NCBI RefSeq assembly: GCF_900105175.1
Contig: NZ_LT629771.1
Location: 7,398,622 to 7,462,621, forward strand
Reading direction: 5' to 3'
DNA length: 64,000 bases
DNA from: Jiangella sp. DSM 45060
Lineage (GTDB): Bacteria > Actinomycetota > Actinomycetes > Jiangellales > Jiangellaceae
The number at the start of each line of letters is the position of its first letter. Within the stretch, counting starts at the first letter, position 1. The notes under the pieces are model-generated. The model was not told where the DNA came from. It did not search any database and saw only the letters and a program-made list of their open reading frames with translations. This document shows positions 1 to 8,134 of this stretch, piece after piece. The translations under genes were made by a program, and so were the position numbers.

Positions 1-228
1 CGGGCCGGGCAGCTCGCCGTCCAGGTCGTCGTTGAGATCGCGCCGGAGCAGCGTGAACGCCTTCTCGTCGATCAGGTGCCGGAGGTTCGCCGAGTGGCCG
101 GTCTCGAAGTTGTCGACGCAGGTGACGCGGTGTCCGGAGGCCAGCAGGGCGTCGCACAGGTGCGAGCCGAGGAACCCCGCCCCACCCGTGACCACTGCGT
201 GCGGTCGCAGATCGCCGTTGCCCACCAT
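1..228 (-). CDS. NAD-dependent epimerase/dehydratase, N-terminal part (cut by window edge)
   Basis: The 76 visible residues are the first Rossmann half of an extended SDR. They contain the dinucleotide-binding motif GGAGFLGSHL at about residues 16-25, then an acidic end to strand 2 (VDNF) and ETGH. This start resembles UDP-glucuronate decarboxylases and other UDP-sugar epimerases of cell-envelope sugar pathways. The ATG at 228 opens the frame. The catalytic YxxxK lies outside the window, so the substrate cannot be judged. Confidence 0.8.
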   Translation of the reverse strand, partial: MVGNGDLRPHAVVTGGAGFLGSHLCDALLASGHRVTCVDNFETGHSANLRHLIDEKAFTLLRRDLNDDLDGELPGP

Positions 229-321
229 GTTCGGGTGCGTACCCGATGGGGAGTATCGACACTGCCGACCCGCTCGGGGAGGATGATGGCCCGGTAAGGG
301 CTCGAGGGGGCGGAGGACGGC

Positions 322-1005
322 GTGACCGAACCAGATGCGGGCGACTTCGCCGAAATGGCGCTCGCCTTGCACGACGAACCCGATGTCGAGCAGACGCTCG
401 AGCGGGTGGTCGAATACGCACAGCAGGCGACGGTCTGCGACGACGCCGGCCTGATGCTGCAGCGCGGCGGCGGGCGCCTCGAGACGGCCGTCGCCTCCGA
501 CCCGCGGGTCGGCAAGGCCGACGAACTGCAGACCGCTCTCGGCGAGGGCCCGAGCCGGGCCACCATCGAGACCCGCACGTCCATCCTGATCGAAGACACC
601 GCCACCGAGCCGCGCTGGCCGGCGTGGGGCCCGCAGGCCGCCGACCTCGGCCTGCGCAGCGTGCTGTCGGTGTGCCTGCGCACCGGCAACTCCACGCTCG
701 GCGCGCTCAACCTCTACAGCCACCGGCCGGGCATGTTCGACGACGACGACACCGACGTCGCGGAGATCTTCGCCCGGCACGCGTCGGTGGCGCTCGCGTC
801 GGCGCGCGAGGAGCACGGCCTGCGCCAGGCCATCGGCGCCCGGCACCTCATCGGGCTGGCCCAGGGCATCCTCATGGAGCGCTACGGCCTCGACGCCGAC
901 CGCGCGTTCGCCGTCCTGCGCCGCTACTCCCGCAACAGCAATGTCAAGCTGCGCGTCGTCGCCGAACGGATCATCGCCACGGGGCGGCTGCCCGACGAGC
1001 CCTGA
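322..1005 (+). CDS. GAF and ANTAR domain-containing antiterminator-type regulator
   Basis: Protein of 227 residues with a GTG start preceded by GGAGG at 312-316. Residues about 15-160 form a GAF sensor domain. The C-terminal 60 residues (GARHLIGLAQGILMERYG and on) match the ANTAR RNA-binding three-helix domain, which binds paired hairpins in nascent mRNA and prevents termination. Such GAF-ANTAR proteins are common in actinobacteria. The GAF ligand is unknown and no target hairpin pair was identified here. It is transcribed alone, ahead of whiB. Confidence 0.85.
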   Translation: MTEPDAGDFAEMALALHDEPDVEQTLERVVEYAQQATVCDDAGLMLQRGGGRLETAVASDPRVGKADELQTALGEGPSRATIETRTSILIEDTATEPRWPAWGPQAADLGLRSVLSVCLRTGNSTLGALNLYSHRPGMFDDDDTDVAEIFARHASVALASAREEHGLRQAIGARHLIGLAQGILMERYGLDADRAFAVLRRYSRNSNVKLRVVAERIIATGRLPDEP

Positions 1006-1053
1006 TCCCGGGCCGTTCGGCCGGTTTGCCCGGGAACCCGTGGGTAACCGGGG

Positions 1054-1413
1054 GTGATGACTGTCGGGGTGATGCGGATCGTCCGGAGGACGGAGGCCGG
1101 ACGACGCAGCGATGTGGTGGTGCCGAGTCCGCACGAGCCCGGTGCTCGGGTCGACTCGGCGTCGTGGTGGGAGTACGGGCTGTGCCGGGGGTGGGACGCG
1201 GACCTGTTCTGCGTCCCCGAAGGGGTGTCGCCCAGCCGCAAACGCGCTCAGGAGACCCGCGCGAAACGGATCTGCGAAGCCTGCCCGGTCCGGGACCGTT
1301 GCCTCGCCGAGGCGATGGAACGTGACGAGCAGTACGGCGTGTGGGGCGGGCTGGACACCGAGGAGCGGCGGCAGCTGGAGCGGCGGCGACGGGGGATGCG
1401 CCGCTCCAGCTGA
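1054..1413 (+). CDS. WhiB-family iron-sulfur transcriptional regulator
   Basis: Protein of 119 residues (GTG at 1054; ATG at 1057 or 1072 are equally possible starts). The four cluster cysteines are C44, C74, C77 and C83, in the C-x2-C-x5-C arrangement typical of WhiB proteins. They are followed by the GVWGG turn and a basic tail. An extra cysteine, C53, lies between the first and second ligands. WhiB proteins bind a 4Fe-4S cluster and act with sigma region 4. The subclass cannot be assigned. It ends 6 bases before a convergent small membrane protein gene. Confidence 0.93.
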   Translation: MMTVGVMRIVRRTEAGRRSDVVVPSPHEPGARVDSASWWEYGLCRGWDADLFCVPEGVSPSRKRAQETRAKRICEACPVRDRCLAEAMERDEQYGVWGGLDTEERRQLERRRRGMRRSS

Positions 1414-1418
1414 CCGCG

Positions 1419-1832
1419 TTACCAGCCCGGCCGTCGCTGGTCGTCGGCGACGACGTCGGGGCCGGTCCGGTCCGGATCCGGCGCGCCGTCTCGCGGCGTC
1501 GCGGGGTCCGGGGCGTCGGGGTGCAGGGTGTCGGCCGTGCGACGCCGTTCCGCGGCCGCCGCGGCCTCGTCGCCGGCGGTGGCCTTCAGGCGCTCGGCCT
1601 CGGCCTCCTGCTCCGCCGCCGTCGCCCTCGCGTGCCGGGCCTGCGCGGCGCGTTCGTCGGCCTCGGCGCGGTGCCGTTCGGCGGCCCGCTCGGCCGCGGC
1701 GGCCTGCTCCCGCTCCTGGACGGCCGCCTCGCGGCGGGCGGCGCTGTGGCCGCGACGGCGCGACAGCAGCCACGCGGCGACGGCGATGAGCACCACGATG
1801 ATGACCAGCACCACGATGAGCTCGGTACTCAT
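1419..1832 (-). CDS. Small membrane-anchored Ala/Glu/Arg-rich coiled-coil protein
   Basis: Protein of 137 residues. The ATG at 1832 is preceded by GGGAGG. One N-terminal transmembrane segment (about residues 5-23) is followed by RRR and then about 75 residues rich in Ala, Glu, Arg and Gln, which should form a long coiled coil or single helix. The tail is Pro/Asp-rich. The architecture suggests an N-out, cytoplasmic-tail membrane protein. No family recognised and no function proposed. Confidence 0.65.
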   Translation of the reverse strand: MSTELIVVLVIIVVLIAVAAWLLSRRRGHSAARREAAVQEREQAAAAERAAERHRAEADERAAQARHARATAAEQEAEAERLKATAGDEAAAAAERRRTADTLHPDAPDPATPRDGAPDPDRTGPDVVADDQRRPGW

Positions 1833-1927
1833 GGGTACCTCCCTCCGCCGCGGCCACGGTGGCCGCGGCATCCGGCACCCATACCCGTGCGCGCGGCGGG
1901 CATGCCGCGCGGTCCGCACCGCCGGGA

Positions 1928-3298
1928 TCAGGCTGGTGGTGGTACCGGCTCTTCGCGGATGACGTCGCGGGCCGGCTTGTCCTCGCGTAGTCCTTCGAAC
2001 GACGGGTGGCGCAGCGTGCCGGCTCCGGTCCACTCGGCGAACTCGACCTCGGCGACCAGTTCGGGCCGGACGAAGACGGCGTCGCGCTGCGGTTGGCGGC
2101 CGGTGAACGGGCTCTCGTCGGTGCGCAACCGCTCGAGCCGCCGGAGCAGGCGGCCGCGGGTGGCGTCGTCGAAGCCGGTGCCGACCTTGCCGGCGAACCG
2201 CAGAGCGCCCTCGTCGTAGTAACCCACCAGCAGCGCGCCGAGTGACCCGGCCAGTCGTCCCTGCCCCGCGATCCAGCCGCCGATGACGACCTCCTGCCGG
2301 CGCACGTTCTTGATCTTCAGCCAGTCGCGGCTGCGCCGGCCCGGCTGGTACCGGCTGGCCAGACGCTTCGCGACGACGCCCTCCAGCCCTTGGCGCCGGG
2401 TCGCGTCGAGCAGGACGTCGCCGTCGCCGCGCTGGTAGTCGGGCACCTGCCAGTGCGGCCCGGCCAGCCCGAGCGCCGCCAGCTCACGCCGTCGCTCCTC
2501 GTACGGCGCGTCCAGCAACGACCGGCCGTCGAGGTGGAGCAGGTCGAAGATCACGTAGACGACCGGAACGGCCTGCGCCTGGTGCCGGATGTCGGCGTCG
2601 GAGGCGAGGTGGATGCGCGGCTGGATTCGCTGGAAGCTGGGCCGGCCGTCGTCGCCGAACGCGACGATCTCGCCGTCGAGCACCAGCCGGTGCGCGCCGA
2701 CGGCGTTCGCCAGCGCCCGCAGCTCGGGGTACTGCCGGGTGAAGTCGCGCCCGTTGCGCCCGACGAGGCGGAGCCGGCCGGGCTCGCCGAACGCGAGCGC
2801 GCGGACGCCGTCCCACTTGATCTCGAAGCCCCACGCGTCCTGGTCCGGTGGCAGCGTCGACAGCGTGGCGGCCATCGGCAGCAGCGTCTGCGGCAGCGGC
2901 TCGCCGTCGTCGGCCGGGCCGTCCATGCGGTGGATCATCCAGTCGTCGCCACGGGTGCGGAACAGCGCGAACCGGCCCTGGACCTTCTCGCCGTGCAGCC
3001 GGGCGATGACCTTGTCGTCGCGGAACTTCTCCGCCTCGTAGGTGCCGTGGTCCCAGATCGTGAGGGCGCCGCCGCCGTACTGGCCGGCCGGGATCTCGCC
3101 GTCGAAGTCGAGGAACTCCAGCGGGTGGTCGTCGGTGCGGACGGCGAGCCGGTTCTCGTCCGGCGTGCGGGGGAAGCCGCGAGGCAGCGCCCACGACGCC
3201 AGCACGCCGTCGTGCTCGAGCCGCAGGTCCCAGTGCAGCCGGCGGGCATGGTGCTCCTGGACGACGAACCGCCCGCCGGAACCATCGTCGTCGCTCAT
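1928..3298 (-). CDS. ATP-dependent DNA ligase with N-terminal 3'-phosphoesterase domain (LigD-like, no polymerase domain)
   Basis: Protein of 456 residues. Residues 1-~115 form the LigD 3'-phosphoesterase domain: H16, H22, D24 and R26 reproduce the H-x5-H-x-D-x-R metal site, with H58 and Y74 as likely further active-site residues. Residues ~140-450 are an ATP-dependent ligase: K161 in EIKWDG is the adenylated lysine, followed by DGEIVAF and an OB fold. A polymerase domain is absent, so NHEJ would need a separate primase-polymerase, and no Ku gene is in the window. Start M(3298) gives the usual N-terminus. In-frame ATGs at 3307 and 3334 are possible. Confidence 0.9.
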   Translation of the reverse strand: MSDDDGSGGRFVVQEHHARRLHWDLRLEHDGVLASWALPRGFPRTPDENRLAVRTDDHPLEFLDFDGEIPAGQYGGGALTIWDHGTYEAEKFRDDKVIARLHGEKVQGRFALFRTRGDDWMIHRMDGPADDGEPLPQTLLPMAATLSTLPPDQDAWGFEIKWDGVRALAFGEPGRLRLVGRNGRDFTRQYPELRALANAVGAHRLVLDGEIVAFGDDGRPSFQRIQPRIHLASDADIRHQAQAVPVVYVIFDLLHLDGRSLLDAPYEERRRELAALGLAGPHWQVPDYQRGDGDVLLDATRRQGLEGVVAKRLASRYQPGRRSRDWLKIKNVRRQEVVIGGWIAGQGRLAGSLGALLVGYYDEGALRFAGKVGTGFDDATRGRLLRRLERLRTDESPFTGRQPQRDAVFVRPELVAEVEFAEWTGAGTLRHPSFEGLREDKPARDVIREEPVPPPA

Positions 3299-3357
3299 CC
3301 GTTCCATCGTCGCCGGGGAGCACCCCGCCGACAAGCATCACGCCGGAATAGCAGGCG

Positions 3358-3447
3358 CTACCGGGACGTTCCACTTGCTGGAAGTCCCCGGTAGGCCGGC
3401 ATCGGCCCGGGGCTTCGGGAGCCGGATCGAGAGATCCGCGGGCTCCC
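3358..3447. other. Two strong hairpins between the divergent ligase and sigma-factor genes
   Basis: Hairpin 1 has arms 3358-3373 and 3379-3394 around the loop CTTGC (two single-base bulges). Hairpin 2 has GGGAGCC (3417-3423) pairing with GGCTCCC (3441-3447), and inside it GGATC-GAGA-GATCC (3424-3437). They lie 109-198 bases before the sigma-factor ATG. They could be a structured 5' leader of that gene or a small RNA. There is no U-tract, so terminators are less likely. Confidence 0.4.
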
Positions 3448-3555
3448 GCAGGGCAACCCACCAACGCATACCACCGACGGTCCGCGCCTGAGCGCGCGGC
3501 CTGGGTGTGCCCATGGGCCGCCGCGACAACGTTGAGACACGAGGGAGACGAACGA

Positions 3556-4509
3556 ATGACGATGGTGCAGGAGCAGGTGCGCTCCCCGGACCGGGGACGC
3601 GACGAGGACTACGACCTCGTCGGCCAGTACCTCAAGCAGATCGGCACGACGCCGCTGCTGTCGGCGGCCGAGGAGGTCGAGCTGGCGCGCCGCATCGAGG
3701 CCGGCGTGTACGCCGCGTCGCTGCTCGACGACACGGAGCCCGGCCGGCGCCGGGACGAGCTGGAGGCGCTGGTCCGCGACGGCGAGCAGGCCAGGGATCA
3801 CATGATCCGCGCGAACCTGCGGCTGGTGGTGTCCGCGGCGCGCAAGTACTACCGCAACAGCGGGCTGCCGTTCCTCGACATCGTCCAAGAGGGCAACCTG
3901 GGCCTGATCCGCGCGGTCGAGAAGTTCGACTACGCGAAGGGGTTCAAGTTCTCGACCTACGCGATGTGGTGGATCCGCCAGGCCATCGAGCGCGGCAAGG
4001 CCGAGCGGGCGCGCACCATCCGGCTGCCGGTGCACGTCCTCGAGACGCTGTCCAAGCTGGGCAAGGCCGAGCGCAAGCTCACCGTCGACCTCGGCCGCGA
4101 CCCCACGGCGGAGGAGCTGGCCGACGAGACCGACCTCACCCCGGCCCGGATCATCGAGCTGCGCCGCATCCGGCGCGACACCGTCAGCCTCGACACCCCG
4201 GTCGGCGACGAGGGCAGCGCCAGCATCGGCGACCTCATCGAGGACACCGAGACGCCGCGGGCCACCGACGTCGTCGAGTTCCAGGCGCTCGGCGAGCAGG
4301 TGCGCGACCTCGTCAACACGCTGGCGCCGCGCGAGGCGCTGATCGTCTCGATGCGCTTCGGCCTCGAGGACGGCGAGCAGCACACGCTGCAGGAGGTCGC
4401 CGAGCGCGTCGGCCTCACGAAGGAGCGGGTGCGGCAGCTGGAGAAGCTGGCGCTGGCCGAGCTGCGCGACCCCGCGCGGCACCAGCCGCTGATCGAGTGG
4501 GCCAGCTGA
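3556..4509 (+). CDS. RNA polymerase sigma factor, sigma-70 group 1/2 (RpoD/HrdB-like)
   Basis: Protein of 317 residues from the ATG at 3556, preceded by GAGGGAG. Region 1.2 (DLVGQYLKQIG), region 2 (NLRLVVSAARKYY, FLDIVQEGNLGL, FSTYAMWWIRQAI), region 3 and region 4 with the helix-turn-helix (TLQEVAERVGLTKERVRQLE) are all present. The long acidic region 1.1 of the housekeeping factor is absent, which favours a group 2 (SigB/HrdA-D type) factor. It follows a structured leader (see 3358-3447). No anti-sigma gene is adjacent. Confidence 0.93.
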   Translation: MTMVQEQVRSPDRGRDEDYDLVGQYLKQIGTTPLLSAAEEVELARRIEAGVYAASLLDDTEPGRRRDELEALVRDGEQARDHMIRANLRLVVSAARKYYRNSGLPFLDIVQEGNLGLIRAVEKFDYAKGFKFSTYAMWWIRQAIERGKAERARTIRLPVHVLETLSKLGKAERKLTVDLGRDPTAEELADETDLTPARIIELRRIRRDTVSLDTPVGDEGSASIGDLIEDTETPRATDVVEFQALGEQVRDLVNTLAPREALIVSMRFGLEDGEQHTLQEVAERVGLTKERVRQLEKLALAELRDPARHQPLIEWAS

Positions 4510-4512
4510 CGC

Positions 4513-4914
4513 TCAGCCGTTCACAAATGACAGCCGCAGCCGGCGCTCGCGGTTGTCGACGTTGGAGTCGACCACGACCACGCTCTGCCAGGTGCCCAGG
4601 GCCGGCGCGCCGCCCAGCACGGGCAGCGTCAGCGACGGCGCGATGAAGGCGGGCAGGACGTGGTCGCGGCCGTGGCCGAGGCTGCCGTGGCGGTGCCGGT
4701 AGACGTCCTCGCGCGGCAGCAGCCGGTCGACCGCGCCGGCGAGGTCGGGCTCGGTGCCCGAGCCGGTCTCGATCAGCGCCAGCCCGGCCGTCGCGTGCGG
4801 GACGAACAGGTGGCACAGGCCGTCGCCGCGGCCACGGCAGAACTCGAGCACGTCGCGGGTCACGTCGGTGACGAGGTCGGTACCGGTGCGAAGGTCGATG
4901 ATCCGGCTGTCCAC
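4513..4914 (-). CDS. YjbQ family protein (UPF0047)
   Basis: Protein of 133 residues from GTG 4914. The family core is clear: LCHLFVPHATAGLALIETG near the middle, then HGRDHVLPAFIAPSLTLPV and GTWQSVVVVDSN at the C-terminus. These are the conserved His and Glu/Asp segments of the trimeric UPF0047 fold, which has reported weak thiamine-phosphate synthase activity in E. coli; the true role is unknown. It converges with the sigma-factor gene, with 3 bases between stops. Confidence 0.85.
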   Translation of the reverse strand: MDSRIIDLRTGTDLVTDVTRDVLEFCRGRGDGLCHLFVPHATAGLALIETGSGTEPDLAGAVDRLLPREDVYRHRHGSLGHGRDHVLPAFIAPSLTLPVLGGAPALGTWQSVVVVDSNVDNRERRLRLSFVNG

Positions 4915-4969
4915 GGGTCCATTCTGACGGGTCGTAGGCCGTCCGTTCCCGAAATGTGGACGTGTGCCC

Positions 4970-4996
4970 GTAACCTTCTGGCCAGCGAGGTGATCA
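4970..4996 (+). promoter_or_regulatory. Possible ECF-type autoregulatory promoter
   Basis: GTAACC at 4970-4975, in the context CCCGTAACCTTC, looks like an ECF sigma -35 element (AAC core). It lies 54-60 bases before the Shine-Dalgarno region of the ECF sigma gene. The -10 element is not clear. ECF factors usually transcribe their own genes, which is the reason for suggesting it. Confidence 0.25.
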
Positions 4997-5053
4997 GGCT
5001 GCGCGGCGGGCGCCAACAGGAGGCGAGCGATCATCGGGGAAGACTTCGAGGTC

Positions 5054-5563
5054 GTGTTCGACGCGGCGCGCGCGGGCGCGCCGTGGGCATTCGAGCGCCT
5101 GTACACCGATCTCGCGCCGGTCGTCACGGGCTATCTGCGGCTCCAGGGCGCTGCCGAGCCCGACGACCTGACCAGCGAGGTCTTCCTCGGTGTGTTCGCC
5201 GGGCTGGCCTCGTTCGAGGGGACGGAGTCGCAGTTCCGGTCGTGGGTCTTCACCATCGCGCACCGCCGCCTGATCGACGAGCGGCGGCGGGCCGCGCGCC
5301 GTCCCAGTGAGCCGACCGACGACCCCGCCACGCTCGACGGGCCCGGCGGCGACGCCGAGACGGAGGCCATCGACGCGCTCGGGCTGCGGCGCGTGTACGA
5401 GCTGTGCGCGACGCTCTCCGCTGAGCAGCGTGAGGTCGTCCTGCTGCGCGTCGTCGGCGACCTCACCGTCGAGCAGGTGGCCCGCACGGTCGGCCGGTCC
5501 GTCGGCGCGGTGAAGGCGCTGCAACGACGCGGTCTCGCCGCGCTGCGAAAAAAAGTCGAGTGA
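5054..5563 (+). CDS. ECF-family RNA polymerase sigma factor
   Basis: Protein of 169 residues from GTG 5054. Region 2 is visible (FERLYTDLAPVVTGYL, PDDLTSEVFLGV, FRSWVFTIAHRRLID), as is region 4 (LSAEQREVVLLRVVGDLTVEQVA then GRSVGAVKALQRRGLAAL). The start is uncertain. The only good Shine-Dalgarno, AGGAGG at 5018-5023, sits 6 bases before an in-frame ATC at 5030, which would add GEDFEV to the N-terminus. The GTG at 5054 has no ribosome site of its own. The next gene, 42 bases on, encodes a single-pass membrane protein that may be its partner. Confidence 0.9.
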   Translation: MFDAARAGAPWAFERLYTDLAPVVTGYLRLQGAAEPDDLTSEVFLGVFAGLASFEGTESQFRSWVFTIAHRRLIDERRRAARRPSEPTDDPATLDGPGGDAETEAIDALGLRRVYELCATLSAEQREVVLLRVVGDLTVEQVARTVGRSVGAVKALQRRGLAALRKKVE

Positions 5564-5605
5564 CCCCGTACCCCTTGGCGTACCCGCGTCGATTACGAGG
5601 ACGAG

Positions 5606-6400
5606 ATGCTTCCGCTGCACCTACTCGACGAGGATGCCGTCGAGGCCCTGTTGACCGGCCGCCCGGTCACGCCCGGACTCGCGCCGTTGGCCGGCGCCGT
5701 CGGGCAGCTCCGCGCTGCCGCGCGGCAGCCGGTGCGGCCGTCCGACGAGCTGGCGCGGCGCATGGCCTCGGGCGACTTCTCCGGCATCCCGCCCGCACCG
5801 CTGACCCCTGAGCCGGCCGGCCGTCGTCGCATCCGGACGTGGCTCGCCGGGGTCAGCCCGCGGGCCCGGGTCGTCACCGGCGCCGTGGTCGTGTTCACCG
5901 GCCTCACGGCGGCCACGGCCGCGGGCGCGCTGCCCGGCGCGGCACAGGCCCACGTCGAGAAGTTCATCGAGACGGTGACGCCGATCAGCTTCCAGCACGA
6001 CGAGCCGGGCCACGACGTCGTCGAGGACGTCAGCGACACCAGCACCACCACCGAGCCCGACGACACGGGCCGGTCCCCAGACCCCGGCGAGCCGGTGAGG
6101 CCACCCGGCAAGCCGGAGACCCCGCCCGGGAAGCCCCCGGAGAAGCCCGACAACCCGAACAAGCCCGAGGAGCCGCCGGGTAAACCGGAGAATCCGGGCC
6201 GGCCGACCGAGCAGCCCGACAACCCGAACAAGCCGGAGACTCCGCCGGGCAAACCACAGAAGCCGGAGCCGCCCGATAACGAGGGCAACGGCAACGGCAA
6301 CTCCGGTGGCGGCAATTCCGGTAACGGCCAGGGCAATTCCGGGAACAACGGGAACGGTAATTCCGGTAACGGCAACAACGGCAACGGAAACGGCCCTTAA
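5606..6400 (+). CDS. Single-pass membrane protein with Pro/Lys-rich linker and Gly/Asn tail, linked to ECF sigma factor
   Basis: Protein of 264 residues. It has a cytoplasmic segment of about 80 residues, one transmembrane helix (about 86-105), then an outside part. The outside part has PPGKPE/PDNPNKPE repeats (about residues 160-225) and a tail made almost only of Gly, Asn and Ser. The arrangement sigma gene, then membrane protein, suggests an anti-sigma or sensor role, but no zinc-type anti-sigma motif (HxxxCxxC) is present. The low-complexity tail looks like a wall-spanning or surface region. No family recognised. Confidence 0.75.
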   Translation: MLPLHLLDEDAVEALLTGRPVTPGLAPLAGAVGQLRAAARQPVRPSDELARRMASGDFSGIPPAPLTPEPAGRRRIRTWLAGVSPRARVVTGAVVVFTGLTAATAAGALPGAAQAHVEKFIETVTPISFQHDEPGHDVVEDVSDTSTTTEPDDTGRSPDPGEPVRPPGKPETPPGKPPEKPDNPNKPEEPPGKPENPGRPTEQPDNPNKPETPPGKPQKPEPPDNEGNGNGNSGGGNSGNGQGNSGNNGNGNSGNGNNGNGNGP

Positions 6401-6573
6401 GGGCCCCGAGAACGCCCGACGTACCACGACGACGTCGGGTGCAGGTTGCGGCCCCGGTTCGCTGCGGAGGCCGGGGTCGCAACCTCAATCTTTCGCCGCG
6501 TTCCGGTGGCGTCCGAATGGGCGCCGCCGGAGCGGGTAAGCGGACGCACGTCGCCCATTCGGGAGGAGGCGTG

Positions 6574-7095
6574 GTGTCCGAATCCGCAACGGACCAGACC
6601 ATCCGGCCGGAGCCACAGCTGCTCGGCATCTACCTCAACGACCACCTGGCCGGCGCCACCGCCGGGGTCCAGTTGGTGCGCCGGCTCGCGCGCAACATGC
6701 ACGGCACGCCGCTGGAGCGGCCGCTGGCCGGCCTGGCCGAGGAGATCCGGGCGGACCGCGAGGAGCTGGTCGAGATCATGGACGAGCTGGCGGTGCCGGT
6801 CCGCCGTTACAAGCTGTACACGGCCGCGGCCGCCGAGCTGGCCGGCCGGCTGAAGTTCAACGGGCACCTGCTGACCCGGTCGCCGCTGAGCGTGGTCGTG
6901 GAGCTGGAGATGCTGCGGCTCGGCATCGAGGGCAAGGCCAGCGGCTGGCGCACCCTGCGCGCCGTCGGCGCCGAGCGGGGCCGGCCCGACGTCGGCCGGA
7001 TGGACCGGCTGATCGAGCGTGCGACCGAGCAGGCGGCGATGGTCGAGACGCTGCGTACCCGCGCCGCGGCCCGGGTCTTCGGCTCCGCGGCCTGA
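6574..7095 (+). CDS. Conserved hypothetical helical protein
   Basis: Protein of 173 residues from GTG 6574, just after GGGAGGAGG (6561-6569); GTG 6571 is too close to it. It is predicted to be almost entirely helical: LLGIYLNDHLAGATAGVQL, then EEIRADREELVEIMDELAV, then a region ending in ASGWRTLR. The pattern suggests a ferritin-like or four-helix bundle, but no metal-ligand set is obvious. It lies 9 bases before the following epimerase gene and is probably cotranscribed with it. Confidence 0.7.
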   Translation: MSESATDQTIRPEPQLLGIYLNDHLAGATAGVQLVRRLARNMHGTPLERPLAGLAEEIRADREELVEIMDELAVPVRRYKLYTAAAAELAGRLKFNGHLLTRSPLSVVVELEMLRLGIEGKASGWRTLRAVGAERGRPDVGRMDRLIERATEQAAMVETLRTRAAARVFGSAA

Positions 7096-7104
7096 GGTGA
7101 TCGC

Positions 7105-8100
7105 ATGCGCGTCGCCGTCACCGGCGCGACCGGGAACCTGGGGTCCAGGATCGTCCCGGCACTGGCCGCCGGCCCCGTCGTGACGGGCGTCGTGGCCATA
7201 GCACGGCGGCCGCCGCCTCAGCTGCCGCCGCGCACCACGTTCGCGGCCGCCGACATCGCCCAGGCCGGTCTGGAGCCCGCGTTGGCCGGGTGCGACGCCC
7301 TGGTGCACCTGGCGTGGGCGTTCCAGCCCACCCACAACCCGCTGCGGACCTGGGAGGTCAACGTCCGCGGCGGCATCGCGACGTTCGAGGCGGCGGCCCG
7401 GGCGGGCGTGCGGACCCTCGTCCACGTGTCATCGGTGGGCGCCTACTCGCCCGGTCCGGGGCAGCACGTCGACGAGAGCTGGCCGACGCACGCCAGGCCG
7501 ACCGCCGCGTACGGGCGGGAGAAGTCCTACCTCGAGCGCTACCTCGACGCGTTCGAGCTGCGGCACCCGGACCTCAGAGTCGTCCGGCTGCGTCCGTGCT
7601 TCGTCTTCCAGCGGCCCGCCGCCAGCGAGCAGGCCCGCATCTTCGCCGGCCCGTTGCTGCCGCGCCTGCTGGTGCGGCCGGGCCGCCTGCCCGCGGTCAC
7701 CGTGCCGCGCAGCCTGCGGCTGCAGGCCGTCCACGCCGACGACGTCGCCGACGTCGTCCGGCGGGCGGTGGCGGGCGACGCGCGGGGCGCCTTCAACGTC
7801 GCCACCGACGACGTCGTCGACGCGGACGGGTTGGGCGAGGTGCTGCGAGCCCGGACCGTGATCGTCCCGGACACCGCCGCCGTGCTGGCGACCGCCGCGG
7901 CGTGGCGGCTGCGGCTGATCCCGTCGGACGACCAGTTGCTGCGGCTGCTACTGGGCCTGCCGACGCTGGACAGCGGGCGGGCCCGCCGCGAGCTCGGCTG
8001 GGAGCCGACGAGGTCCGGTCACGCGGTGCTGCGGGAGGCGCTGACCGGGATGTCCGAGGGCGCCGGCGGCACGACCGCGCCGCTGCGTCCCGGCCGCTGA
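7105..8100 (+). CDS. NAD-dependent epimerase/dehydratase (extended SDR)
   Basis: Protein of 331 residues. The glycine motif VTGATGNLGSR is at residues 5-15. HVSSVGAYSPG precedes the catalytic AAYGREKSYLE, which contains Y-x3-K. The C-terminal half ends with the ELGWEPTRSG segment usual for sugar-nucleotide epimerase relatives. The substrate is unknown. It starts 9 bases after the helical protein gene and converges on the ABC exporter genes. Confidence 0.85.
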   Translation: MRVAVTGATGNLGSRIVPALAAGPVVTGVVAIARRPPPQLPPRTTFAAADIAQAGLEPALAGCDALVHLAWAFQPTHNPLRTWEVNVRGGIATFEAAARAGVRTLVHVSSVGAYSPGPGQHVDESWPTHARPTAAYGREKSYLERYLDAFELRHPDLRVVRLRPCFVFQRPAASEQARIFAGPLLPRLLVRPGRLPAVTVPRSLRLQAVHADDVADVVRRAVAGDARGAFNVATDDVVDADGLGEVLRARTVIVPDTAAVLATAAAWRLRLIPSDDQLLRLLLGLPTLDSGRARRELGWEPTRSGHAVLREALTGMSEGAGGTTAPLRPGR

Positions 8101-8134
8101 CGGCGGCGCGGGACGCGAGCGGGTGACGGCGGCG

